This document shows positions 1 to 5,028 of a stretch of DNA of 5,868 bases, one piece after another (within the stretch, counting starts at the first letter, position 1; every line of letters begins with the position of its first letter). Below the pieces are notes generated by a model. The model was not told the DNA's origin, did no database searches, and worked only from the letters and a program-made list of their open reading frames with translations. Source of the DNA: Xanthobacteraceae bacterium (GTDB lineage: Bacteria > Pseudomonadota > Alphaproteobacteria > Rhizobiales > Xanthobacteraceae); the NCBI GenBank assembly GCA_025929595.1, contig JAICQA010000183.1, forward strand, positions 1 through 5,868, read 5' to 3'. Made by a program: the position numbers and the translations under genes.

Positions 1-422
1 ACAATCACCTGTTTGATGCAGGGAAGTTTCGGAAGGATCGGCTCGATGGATTTCAGGAGCGGCGCCGAAACGAAGATCGCCTCCGCACGGCTGTCATCGA
101 GAATGTAGAGATACTGTTCGGGCGCAAGCAGCGTATTAAGCGGAATGCAGACGATTCCGCCGCGCAGCGAGCCCCAGAACGCGACCGGGTAATCGACGGT
201 GTCGAGGAGGAGGAGGGCGACGCGGCTTTCCTGCTTGAGCCCGAGCGCGTGCAGCCCGTGTGCGAAGCGCTGGCTCTGGGTCAGGAGCTCGCCGTAACTC
301 AGGCTGCGGCGGCCGTCAGAAAAGGCGGTCTTGCCGCTGCGGCCCGCGGCGATGTTGGCATCAACGAAGTCGGTGGCTGCGTTGTAAGGCCGCCGTTCGG
401 TGAAATCCTGCCCCGAAACCAT
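1..422 (-). CDS. bclA: Benzoate-CoA ligase family protein (AMP-forming), N-terminal part, cut by the window edge
   Basis: Reading leftward from an ATG at 422-420, an open frame of 140 codons runs off the window. It starts MVSGQDFTERRPYNAATDFVD and continues with GGKTAFSDGRRSLSYGEL-type and RVALLLLDTVDYPVAFWGSLRGGIVCIPLNT-type segments (roughly residues 26-45 and 66-98), ending near LPCIKQVIV. This is the N-terminal domain of an adenylate-forming acyl/aryl-CoA ligase and closely resembles benzoate-CoA ligases. Such enzymes are usually a little over 500 residues, so about a quarter is visible; the ATP-binding and adenylation motifs lie outside. Family role: benzoate + ATP + CoA gives benzoyl-CoA + AMP + PPi in the cytoplasm, the entry step of the box (aerobic) and anaerobic benzoyl-CoA pathways. 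The start is supported by a strong Shine-Dalgarno four bases upstream. It is divergent from boxR. Substrate could instead be a hydroxy- or amino-benzoate; the symbol rests partly on context. Confidence 0.88.
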   Translation of the reverse strand, partial: MVSGQDFTERRPYNAATDFVDANIAAGRSGKTAFSDGRRSLSYGELLTQSQRFAHGLHALGLKQESRVALLLLDTVDYPVAFWGSLRGGIVCIPLNTLLAPEQYLYILDDSRAEAIFVSAPLLKSIEPILPKLPCIKQVI

Positions 423-426
423 GTTT

Positions 427-433
427 TCCTCCC
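427..433 (-). promoter_or_regulatory. Ribosome binding site of the benzoate-CoA ligase gene
   Basis: On the minus strand GGGAGGA is followed by AAAC and then the ATG at 422. This is a near-consensus Shine-Dalgarno at good spacing and fixes the ligase start. It contrasts with the weak site in front of boxR. Confidence 0.8.
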
Positions 434-460
434 GTCCCGCCGGCCGATTGCCGTTTCTCG

Positions 461-489
461 TTGGGGCCATTATGACTATGCATTATAGT
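461..489 (+). promoter_or_regulatory. Predicted sigma70-type promoter of boxR
   Basis: TTGGGG (461-466) as a -35, a 17-base spacer, and TATAGT (484-489) as a -10. The -10 lies inside the TGCA operator, so a bound repressor would block RNA polymerase; this predicts autoregulation. Transcription would begin near 496, leaving a leader of only about 13 bases before the ATG at 509. Assigned by eye from hexamer match and spacing. Confidence 0.5.
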
Positions 490-492
490 GCA
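479..492. promoter_or_regulatory. Predicted BoxR/BzdR operator, TGCA-N6-TGCA
   Basis: TGCATTATAGTGCA: two TGCA tetramers separated by six A/T-rich bases. It is palindromic except for one mismatched pair, and it lies in the only gap between the regulator and the ligase. BzdR and BoxR of Azoarcus/Aromatoleum bind promoter regions built from TGCA repeats and are released by benzoyl-CoA. Both predicted -10 hexamers fall inside this 14-base element, so one dimer could silence both genes. The link to this regulator is inference from motif, position and family. Confidence 0.7.
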
Positions 493-509
493 AGGCAAGC
501 GGGCACCAA
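482..509 (-). promoter_or_regulatory. Predicted sigma70-type promoter of the benzoate-CoA ligase gene
   Basis: On the minus strand TTGGTG (509-504) serves as a -35, then a 16-base spacer, then a perfect TATAAT (487-482). Transcription would start near 475, giving a leader of roughly 50 bases before the ligase ATG. The -10 sits wholly within the operator at 479-492, so the ligase is expected to be repressed by BoxR and induced by benzoyl-CoA. The -35 is only a partial match and overlaps the boxR start codon. Confidence 0.55.
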
Positions 510-1402
510 TGAAAGATAACGCGAAGGATGCCGAAGACCCCTTTCTCCGCCGGCTGGGGGAGAAGGTGCGCACCATGCGCAGCCGTCGCGGCATGTCTCG
601 CAAGGTCTTGGCCCGCCACTCCGACGTTTCCGAACGCTACCTCGCCCAGCTCGAGGCCGGCGAAGGCAACTGCTCGATCCAGCTTCTGCGCCGCATCGCC
701 GACGCCATGAGCGTGCCCGTTGCGGACCTCGTGGACGACCGTCCCGAGCGACCGCTGGAAGCGATGCTGCTCGAACAATTCCTCGGCCGCCTTTCGCCGA
801 GCGAAATTGCCGAGGCACGCGAACTCCTGGTCGCCCGTTTCGGTGGACCCTCGACCGCCATGCGCCGTGACCGCATCGCCCTCATCGGCCTGCGTGGCGG
901 CGGCAAGTCCACTATCGGCGCGCTGCTCGCCGAACGGCTCGGCGTGCCTTTCGTCGAACTCGACCGCGTGATCGAACAGAAGAGCGGCATGCCGCTCGGC
1001 GAAATGATCGAGATGTTCGGGCAGGAGACCTTCCGCCGCGCCGAGCGCGCCGCTCTTGAGTCCGTGCTGCACGACAATCCGCGTCTCGTCGTTGCGACAG
1101 GCGGCGGCCTTGTGACCGAGCCTGCGACCTACGAACTCTTGCTTACGTCCTGCATGACCGTCTGGGTGCGCGCCGATCCCGACGCGCACATGCAGCGGGT
1201 GATCGCGCAGGGCGACCTGCGGCCGATGGCAGACAATGCGCGCGCGATGGACGATCTCGTATCGATCCTGAAAAGCCGCGAGCCGCTTTACGCGAAGGCC
1301 GACATCGTCCTCGATACGGCGGGCAAGGCGCCAGCGCGCAACGCCGAAGAGCTGGCGGCGACGCTCGGTGCGCAGGACAAGCCGCGCCGCAGGTCGGCGT
1401 GA
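509..1402 (+). CDS. boxR: BoxR/BzdR-type benzoyl-CoA-responsive repressor (XRE helix-turn-helix + shikimate-kinase-like domain)
   Basis: 297 residues, close to BzdR's length. Residues about 12-76 form an XRE/Cro helix-turn-helix (VRTMRSRRGMSRKVLARHSD, SERYLAQLEAGEGN, LLRRIADAM). A linker of roughly 40 residues follows. Residues about 121-290 resemble shikimate kinase: P-loop G127-LRGGGKS-T135, D152 in the shikimate-aspartate position, FRRAE at 175-179, GGG at 198-200, a lid-like RPM at 228-230 and REPLY at 267-271. In characterised BzdR/BoxR proteins this domain binds benzoyl-CoA, which releases DNA and derepresses the benzoate genes. The family is not thought to act as a metabolic kinase. 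The in-frame GTG at 488 would add seven residues but lies inside the operator and predicted -10, so ATG 509 is preferred although its ribosome site is weak. The gene is divergent from the ligase and convergent with the transporter operon. Confidence 0.93.
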   Translation: MKDNAKDAEDPFLRRLGEKVRTMRSRRGMSRKVLARHSDVSERYLAQLEAGEGNCSIQLLRRIADAMSVPVADLVDDRPERPLEAMLLEQFLGRLSPSEIAEARELLVARFGGPSTAMRRDRIALIGLRGGGKSTIGALLAERLGVPFVELDRVIEQKSGMPLGEMIEMFGQETFRRAERAALESVLHDNPRLVVATGGGLVTEPATYELLLTSCMTVWVRADPDAHMQRVIAQGDLRPMADNARAMDDLVSILKSREPLYAKADIVLDTAGKAPARNAEELAATLGAQDKPRRRSA

Positions 1403-1409
1403 GTCCTTT

Positions 1410-1454
1410 CCTCATGGCCGGGCCGCCGCGAAGCGGCGCGACCCGGCCATCCAG
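1410..1454 (+). repeat. REP-like palindromic unit, copy 1 (long loop); possible terminator of boxR
   Basis: A 9-bp outer stem ATGGCCGGG (1414-1422) pairs with CCCGGCCAT (1442-1450). A nested 6-bp stem CGCCGC (1424-1429) pairs with GCGGCG (1433-1438) around GAA. It is flanked by CCTC on the left and CCAG on the right, as in the second copy. It begins 8 bases after the boxR stop and could end boxR transcripts, but no T-run follows on either strand, so it is not a standard intrinsic terminator. Similar GGATGGCCGGG-type palindromes are dispersed in genomes of Bradyrhizobium-like bacteria (general knowledge, not searched here). Confidence 0.68.
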
Positions 1455-1472
1455 TTCCTTATGCAAAGTTTT

Positions 1473-1503
1473 CTGGATCGCCGGGTCAAGCCCGGCGATG
1501 AGG
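1473..1503 (-). repeat. REP-like palindromic unit, copy 2 (short loop), inverted relative to copy 1
   Basis: Perfect 9-bp stem ATCGCCGGG (1477-1485) and CCCGGCGAT (1491-1499) around TCAAG. Read on the minus strand it has the layout of copy 1: CCTCAT, GCCGGG, loop, CCCGGC, ATCCAG. Its loop is 5 bases instead of 19, and one stem pair is exchanged on both arms (G-C for C-G), which keeps the pairing. It lies 8 bases beyond the stop codon of the LivF-type gene and may protect or end that operon's transcript. The GCCGGGTCAAGCCCGGC core is a common alphaproteobacterial repeat type. Confidence 0.72.
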
Positions 1504-1511
1504 GATTGTAG

Positions 1512-2228
1512 TTAGACGCCCAGATAACGGTGCTGAATATCCGGCGCGGCGGCAAGCTCCGCCGACGTTCCCGTCCACACAACACGCCCGCGCTCGATCA
1601 TGTAATGACGGTCGGCGATTTTCGTGAGCGCCGCCACGTTCTTGTCGATCACGAGCACCGATTGCCCTTGCGCCTTGAGCTTTGCCAGGCAACGCCAGAT
1701 CTCCCGGCGGATCAGCGGCGCAAGGCCTTCGGTCGCCTCGTCGAGAATGAGGAGGCGCGGATTGGTCATGAGCGCGCGGCCGACGGCAAGCATCTGCTGC
1801 TCGCCGCCGGAGAGCTGGTTGCCCATGCTGTTCTGTCGTTCGGCGAGGCGCGGGAATAACTCGTAGATCGTCTCGAGCGTCCAGTGTGCGCCGCCAGGCG
1901 AGCGGTCAGCGGCGGTGGCGACCAGATTTTCCCGCACGGAAAGATTGGGGAAGATCTGCCGTCCTTCGGGCACAAGACCGACACCGAGCTTCGCCACCCG
2001 ATAGGCCGGCAGGGTGCGCGTCTCCTTGCCGTCGAAGCGGATCGAACCGCTCGCGGCAGGCGTCATGCCCATGATCGAACGCACGGTTGTCGTCTTGCCC
2101 ATGCCGTTCCGGCCCATGAGCGTGACGGTCTCGCCCGGCGCGATCTTCAACGATACGCCGAACAACACCTGGCTGCGGCCGTACTTCGTTTCGATGTTCT
2201 CGACGGTGAGGAGCGGCGTTTCAGCCAT
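1512..2228 (-). CDS. LivF-type ABC transporter ATP-binding protein, probable aromatic-acid importer
   Basis: 238 residues, usual LivF size. ABC ATPase features in order: Walker A G39-RNGMGKT-T47, Q-loop region VPEGRQIFPNLSV (86-98), signature LSGGEQQ (139-145) and Walker B LLILDEA (159-165). The segment after the second strand reads VLVIDKNVAAL (191-201). Amino-acid LivF proteins usually have VEQN there, and this family generally lacks the switch histidine. It hydrolyses ATP at the inner face of the membrane together with the LivG-type partner. The start at ATG 2228 is chosen over one 39 bases upstream because AGGAG precedes it by 8 bases and the product begins MAETPLLTVENIETKYG, as in relatives. 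The first 8 bases overlap the end of the LivG-type gene. Last gene of the operon, convergent with boxR. Substrate is inferred from neighbours. Confidence 0.9.
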   Translation of the reverse strand: MAETPLLTVENIETKYGRSQVLFGVSLKIAPGETVTLMGRNGMGKTTTVRSIMGMTPAASGSIRFDGKETRTLPAYRVAKLGVGLVPEGRQIFPNLSVRENLVATAADRSPGGAHWTLETIYELFPRLAERQNSMGNQLSGGEQQMLAVGRALMTNPRLLILDEATEGLAPLIRREIWRCLAKLKAQGQSVLVIDKNVAALTKIADRHYMIERGRVVWTGTSAELAAAPDIQHRYLGV

Positions 2229-2988
2229 CGACGAACTCCTCGTCCTGCTCACCGAGATACGCATCACGCACTTCCGCGTTCGCGCGGATTGTCGCCGGGT
2301 CGCCAGATGCGATCACCCGCCCATAGACCAGAACGGTAATACGGTCGGCGAGGGCGAAAACCGCTTCCATGTCATGCTCGACCAGCAGGATCGGATATTC
2401 ACGCTTGAGCTCGCGCAGCATCGCCACCATGCGCGACGACTCTTCCGGGCCAAGGCCGGCCATCGGCTCATCGAGTAGCAGCAGGCGCGGGCGGTTCGCG
2501 ATCGCCATTGCGAGTTCCAACTGCCGATGCTCGCCGTGACTCATATTCGCGACGGTCACCGCCGCGCGGTGTTCGAGGCCGACACGCTTGAGCGCGGCCA
2601 GCGCCGGTTCGATCAGCGCCGGTTCGTTGCGCGCGTCCGCCCAGAAGTGGAACGAGTGCCCAAGGTTTGGCTGTACGGCGAGCACGACATTCGTCAGCGC
2701 CTTGAAGTCGAGGAAGAGCGACGTGATCTGGAATGACCGAGCGAGGCCAAGCGCAGCGCGTACCGGCGCGGGCTGTGCCGTGATGTCCTGTCCGTCGAAA
2801 TAGATATGGCCGGAGTCGGGCGCGAGCTCGCCCGCAAGCTGGCCGATCAGCGTGGTCTTGCCCGCGCCGTTTGGGCCGATGATTGCGTGCAGTTCGCCTG
2901 GACGGACGTCGATATGGATATTGTCCGACGCGACGACGCCGCCGAAGCGCTTGCTAATACCTTCAACTTTCAGAAGCGCATCAGCCAC
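2221..2988 (-). CDS. LivG-type ABC transporter ATP-binding protein, probable aromatic-acid importer
   Basis: 255 residues, typical of LivG. Walker A G38-PNGAGKT-T46, Q-loop SFQITSLF (85-92), signature MSHGEHRQLE (149-158, where relatives usually have LSYGEQR), Walker B LLLLDEP (169-175) and switch histidine H205 in VEHDM. The C-terminal stretch GDPATIRANAEVRDAYLGE (229-247) is the family's usual tail. All catalytic elements are present, so it should be the active partner to the LivF-type ATPase. The start is GTG (2988-2986), supported by the product beginning MADALLKVEGISKRFGG and by an 8-base overlap with the LivM-type gene; only a G-rich, weak ribosome site (GGGGCGG) precedes it. The 3' end overlaps the LivF-type gene by 8 bases in the same arrangement. 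Confidence 0.92.
   Translation of the reverse strand: MADALLKVEGISKRFGGVVASDNIHIDVRPGELHAIIGPNGAGKTTLIGQLAGELAPDSGHIYFDGQDITAQPAPVRAALGLARSFQITSLFLDFKALTNVVLAVQPNLGHSFHFWADARNEPALIEPALAALKRVGLEHRAAVTVANMSHGEHRQLELAMAIANRPRLLLLDEPMAGLGPEESSRMVAMLRELKREYPILLVEHDMEAVFALADRITVLVYGRVIASGDPATIRANAEVRDAYLGEQDEEFVDG
2236..2240 (-). promoter_or_regulatory. Ribosome binding site of the LivF-type gene, inside the LivG-type gene
   Basis: AGGAG on the minus strand, 8 bases before the ATG at 2228 and within the last codons of the upstream gene. It decides between the two in-frame ATGs (2228 and 2267) and points to coupled translation. Confidence 0.7.
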
Positions 2989-3973
2989 GGTGCCGCCCCG
3001 TCAATATGCCGTCGATTCCCCCTCGCGCGAACAGCACGACAAGCAACAGCATCGGGCCGAGCACGAGCGCCCAATACTCCCTTGCGGCAGCCATGGATTG
3101 ACCGGTTAAGGCCCCGCCGATGACGCTGATGATGTGCGGCAATGTCTCCTCGAGCACCAGCAAGGCAACGGCGCCGAGGACCGGTCCTATGACTGAGCCC
3201 ATGCCGCCCAGCACGGCCATGACGATCAGATCGCCGGAGCGCGTCCAGTGCATCGTGGCCGGGCTGATGAAGTCGGCCTGATTGGCGAGCAGTACGCCCG
3301 CCAGTCCGCACATCATGCCGGCGATGACAAAACAGGTCAGGCGATAGCGATACGTCGGAAAGCCGATCGATTGCATGCGGCGGTCGTTGGAGCGCGCTCC
3401 CTGGATCACCATGCCGAAGCGGGAGTTGACGATACGCCATACGAGATAAATGGCGCCCAGCAGGGAAGCGAAACAGACATAATAGAAGACTACGCGGTTC
3501 GAGAGGTCGATCAGCCCCGCAAACTGACTACGTGTATAGATCGTCAATCCGTCGTCACCGCCATATTTGTCGAGGCTGACCGCGACGTAATAGATCATCT
3601 GTGCGAAGGCCAGCGTGATCATGATGAAATACACGCCACGCGTCCGCAGCGAGAGCGCGCCGGTGATCAACGCAAAGAGCGCGCAGACGGCAAGCGCCAG
3701 CGGCCACTGGATGAAGCCAGACGTGATGCCCTCGGTGGCCATACTTCCGAAGACGTAGCCGCCGATGCCGAGATAGGCGGCGTGCCCGAAACTCACCATT
3801 CCGCCAAAGCCCATGATGAGATTGAGACTCACGGCGGCGATAGCGAGGATTACGATGCGCGTGAATAGCGTCATCAGGAACATGTTGCCGCTCATCGTGG
3901 AATAGATCGGCACCAGCGCCAGGAAGATTAGCAGCGCCGCGACGACGATATTGCGTACGGTCACGAACCTCAT
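2981..3973 (-). CDS. LivM-type ABC transporter permease, probable aromatic-acid importer
   Basis: 330 residues with a short basic N-terminus and about 8-10 hydrophobic segments (for example near 8-28, 33-53, 90-110, 161-180, 210-232, 250-285 and 302-320). The conserved LivM block LNLIMGFGGMVSFGHAAYLG is at about 50-69. A cytoplasmic loop GARSNDRRMQSIGFPTYRYR (192-211) matches the region that contacts the ATPases, and VLGGMGSVIGPVLGA (254-268) is also family-typical. It forms half of the inner-membrane channel with the LivH-type protein. Its ATG overlaps the LivH-type stop in an ATGA at 3973-3970, and its stop lies within the first codons of the LivG-type gene, indicating tight co-translation. 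The substrate cannot be read from the permease; benzoate is inferred from the adjacent regulator and ligase. Confidence 0.92.
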   Translation of the reverse strand: MRFVTVRNIVVAALLIFLALVPIYSTMSGNMFLMTLFTRIVILAIAAVSLNLIMGFGGMVSFGHAAYLGIGGYVFGSMATEGITSGFIQWPLALAVCALFALITGALSLRTRGVYFIMITLAFAQMIYYVAVSLDKYGGDDGLTIYTRSQFAGLIDLSNRVVFYYVCFASLLGAIYLVWRIVNSRFGMVIQGARSNDRRMQSIGFPTYRYRLTCFVIAGMMCGLAGVLLANQADFISPATMHWTRSGDLIVMAVLGGMGSVIGPVLGAVALLVLEETLPHIISVIGGALTGQSMAAAREYWALVLGPMLLLVVLFARGGIDGILTGRHRG

Positions 3974-4887
3974 TTGCCCGCCGCCGGAAACAGGCCCTGC
4001 GGCCGCAACACCAGGACTGCCGCCATCACGATGTAGATCAGCATCGACGACAGGGCCGGGGCCGCTGTGGAAGCCGCCTGGTTGGACAGAAAGAGCTTCA
4101 GGATTTCCGGCAGGAAGGAACGCCCGACCGTGTCGATCAATCCGACCAGGATCGCCGCCACGAACGCCCCGCGGATAGAGCCGATGCCGCCGATGATGAT
4201 GACGACGAACGCAAGAATGAGGATGTTCTCGCCCATGCCGATCTGCACGGTCAGGATCGGTGCCTGCATCATGCCGGCAAGGCCGGCAAGCGCCGCGCCG
4301 ATTCCGAACACGAACGTGTAGAGCAGTTTGATATTGATGCCGAGTGCGCTGATCATTTCACGATTGGAAGCGCCGGCTCGGATCAGCATGCCGATGCGGG
4401 TGCGCATCACCATGAAGTACAGCAAGCCCGCGACCGCCAGCGCGACGGCGATGATCAGCAGCCGATAGCTCGGATAAAATACGCCGGGAATAAACTCGAC
4501 CGGCCTCAGCAGCCAGTCCGGCAGGGCAACGCGCAGGCCTGCCGGTCCCCAGATCAGGCGGACCATTTCGTTCGAGAACAGGATCAGCCCGAACGTGCCC
4601 AGCACGTGATCGAGATGGTCGCGCCCATAAAGACGGCGAAGTGCGATCACTTCGACCGCCATGCCGACGAGAAGCGTGGCGATCAGCGCGAGGAAAATTC
4701 CGCCAATGAACGTCCCGGTCAGTGCGGTGAAGGTTGCCGCGAAATAGGCGCCCAGCATGTAAAGCGAGCCATGCGCCAGATTGACGAGGTCCATGATGCC
4801 GAACACAAGCGTCAGCCCGGCCGCCAGCAGGAACAGCAGGAGACCGAGCTGGATTCCGTTCAGGCATTGCTCAATGAATAGAAGCAC
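3970..4887 (-). CDS. LivH-type ABC transporter permease, probable aromatic-acid importer
   Basis: 305 residues, mostly hydrophobic. The LivH hallmark GLTLVFGIMDLVNLAHGSLY is at about 24-43, a cytoplasmic coupling loop AGASNREMISALGINIK at 171-187, GGIGSIRGAFVAA at 233-245 and the terminal LRPQGLFP at 294-301. It pairs with the LivM-type protein to form the membrane channel. The start is GTG (4887-4885), giving MLLFIEQCLNGIQLG, which aligns with the normal LivH N-terminus; a GGGGG about 5 bases upstream is the only ribosome-site candidate. It is separated from the binding-protein gene by 131 bases holding two hairpins, and overlaps the next gene by 4 bases. Confidence 0.91.
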   Translation of the reverse strand: MLLFIEQCLNGIQLGLLLFLLAAGLTLVFGIMDLVNLAHGSLYMLGAYFAATFTALTGTFIGGIFLALIATLLVGMAVEVIALRRLYGRDHLDHVLGTFGLILFSNEMVRLIWGPAGLRVALPDWLLRPVEFIPGVFYPSYRLLIIAVALAVAGLLYFMVMRTRIGMLIRAGASNREMISALGINIKLLYTFVFGIGAALAGLAGMMQAPILTVQIGMGENILILAFVVIIIGGIGSIRGAFVAAILVGLIDTVGRSFLPEILKLFLSNQAASTAAPALSSMLIYIVMAAVLVLRPQGLFPAAGK

Positions 4888-4945
4888 CGCAGCCCCCGTC
4901 GCACCTCGGCCCGGCCGCCCTTAGACCAGGCGAGCTAACGAATGA

Positions 4946-4975
4946 CCGCCGGAACGGAGATTCCCGTCCCGGCGG
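4946..4975 (-). terminator. GC-rich hairpin between binding-protein and permease genes (partial terminator or attenuator)
   Basis: As minus-strand RNA, CCGCCGG + G + ACGG pairs with CCGU + U + CCGGCGG around the loop GAAUCU: 12 pairs including one G-U. On the plus strand the same position is an A-C mismatch, so the structure is better in the transcript actually made. The following sequence (TCATTCGTTAG) is only mildly T-rich, so complete termination is unlikely. A hairpin here would fit the common pattern in which the binding protein is made in excess over the membrane parts. Confidence 0.55.
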
Positions 4976-5004
4976 CACAAGACTTAAGACATCCTCGCAA
5001 TGCC

Positions 5005-5028
5005 GATGAAGTGGAAGATCACTTCATC
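5005..5028 (-). other. Perfect inverted repeat spanning the stop codon of the binding-protein gene
   Basis: GATGAAGTG (5005-5013) and CACTTCATC (5020-5028) form a perfect 9-bp stem around six bases. In the transcript one arm contains the last sense codons and part of the TGA stop (5021-5019). Together with the hairpin 29 bases downstream it makes a tandem structure that could stabilise or delimit the 3' end of the binding-protein message. The function is inferred; the repeat is seen directly. Confidence 0.5.

Noticed and set aside
476..1189. 237-codon open frame on the minus strand opposite boxR
   Set aside because: It is antisense to a well-supported regulator. Its translation is rich in His/Ala/Glu/Arg with no recognisable domain, which is the usual shadow of GC-rich coding DNA.
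869..1402. A metabolic shikimate kinase (aroK) fused to a helix-turn-helix
   Set aside because: The domain order, the 297-residue length and the neighbouring benzoate genes fit the BoxR/BzdR regulator family, where this domain is a ligand sensor. No aromatic amino acid biosynthesis genes are adjacent.
1403..1511. CRISPR or tRNA-like structure suggested by repeated palindromes
   Set aside because: There are only two units, in inverted orientation, with unequal loops and no spacers. No cloverleaf or conserved tRNA arms are present; REP-like palindromes explain the pattern.
2228..2267. Upstream in-frame ATG extending the LivF-type protein by 13 residues
   Set aside because: The extra residues (MMRISVSRTRSSS) do not resemble the family N-terminus. 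The ATG at 2228 has a properly placed AGGAG.
1884..2339. 151-codon plus-strand frame across the LivF/LivG-type junction
   Set aside because: It is antisense to two ATPases with all their motifs intact and shows no domain of its own.
3248..3868. 206-codon open frame on the plus strand opposite the LivM-type gene
   Set aside because: The product is a low-hydrophobicity His/Asp/Arg-rich string that mirrors membrane-protein codons. There is no ribosome site, and the opposite strand encodes a clear permease.
4358..4867. 169-codon minus-strand frame inside the LivH-type gene
   Set aside because: It is an alternative frame of the same strand and is Arg/Pro/His-rich. The overlapping LivH-type frame has the family motifs and membrane segments.
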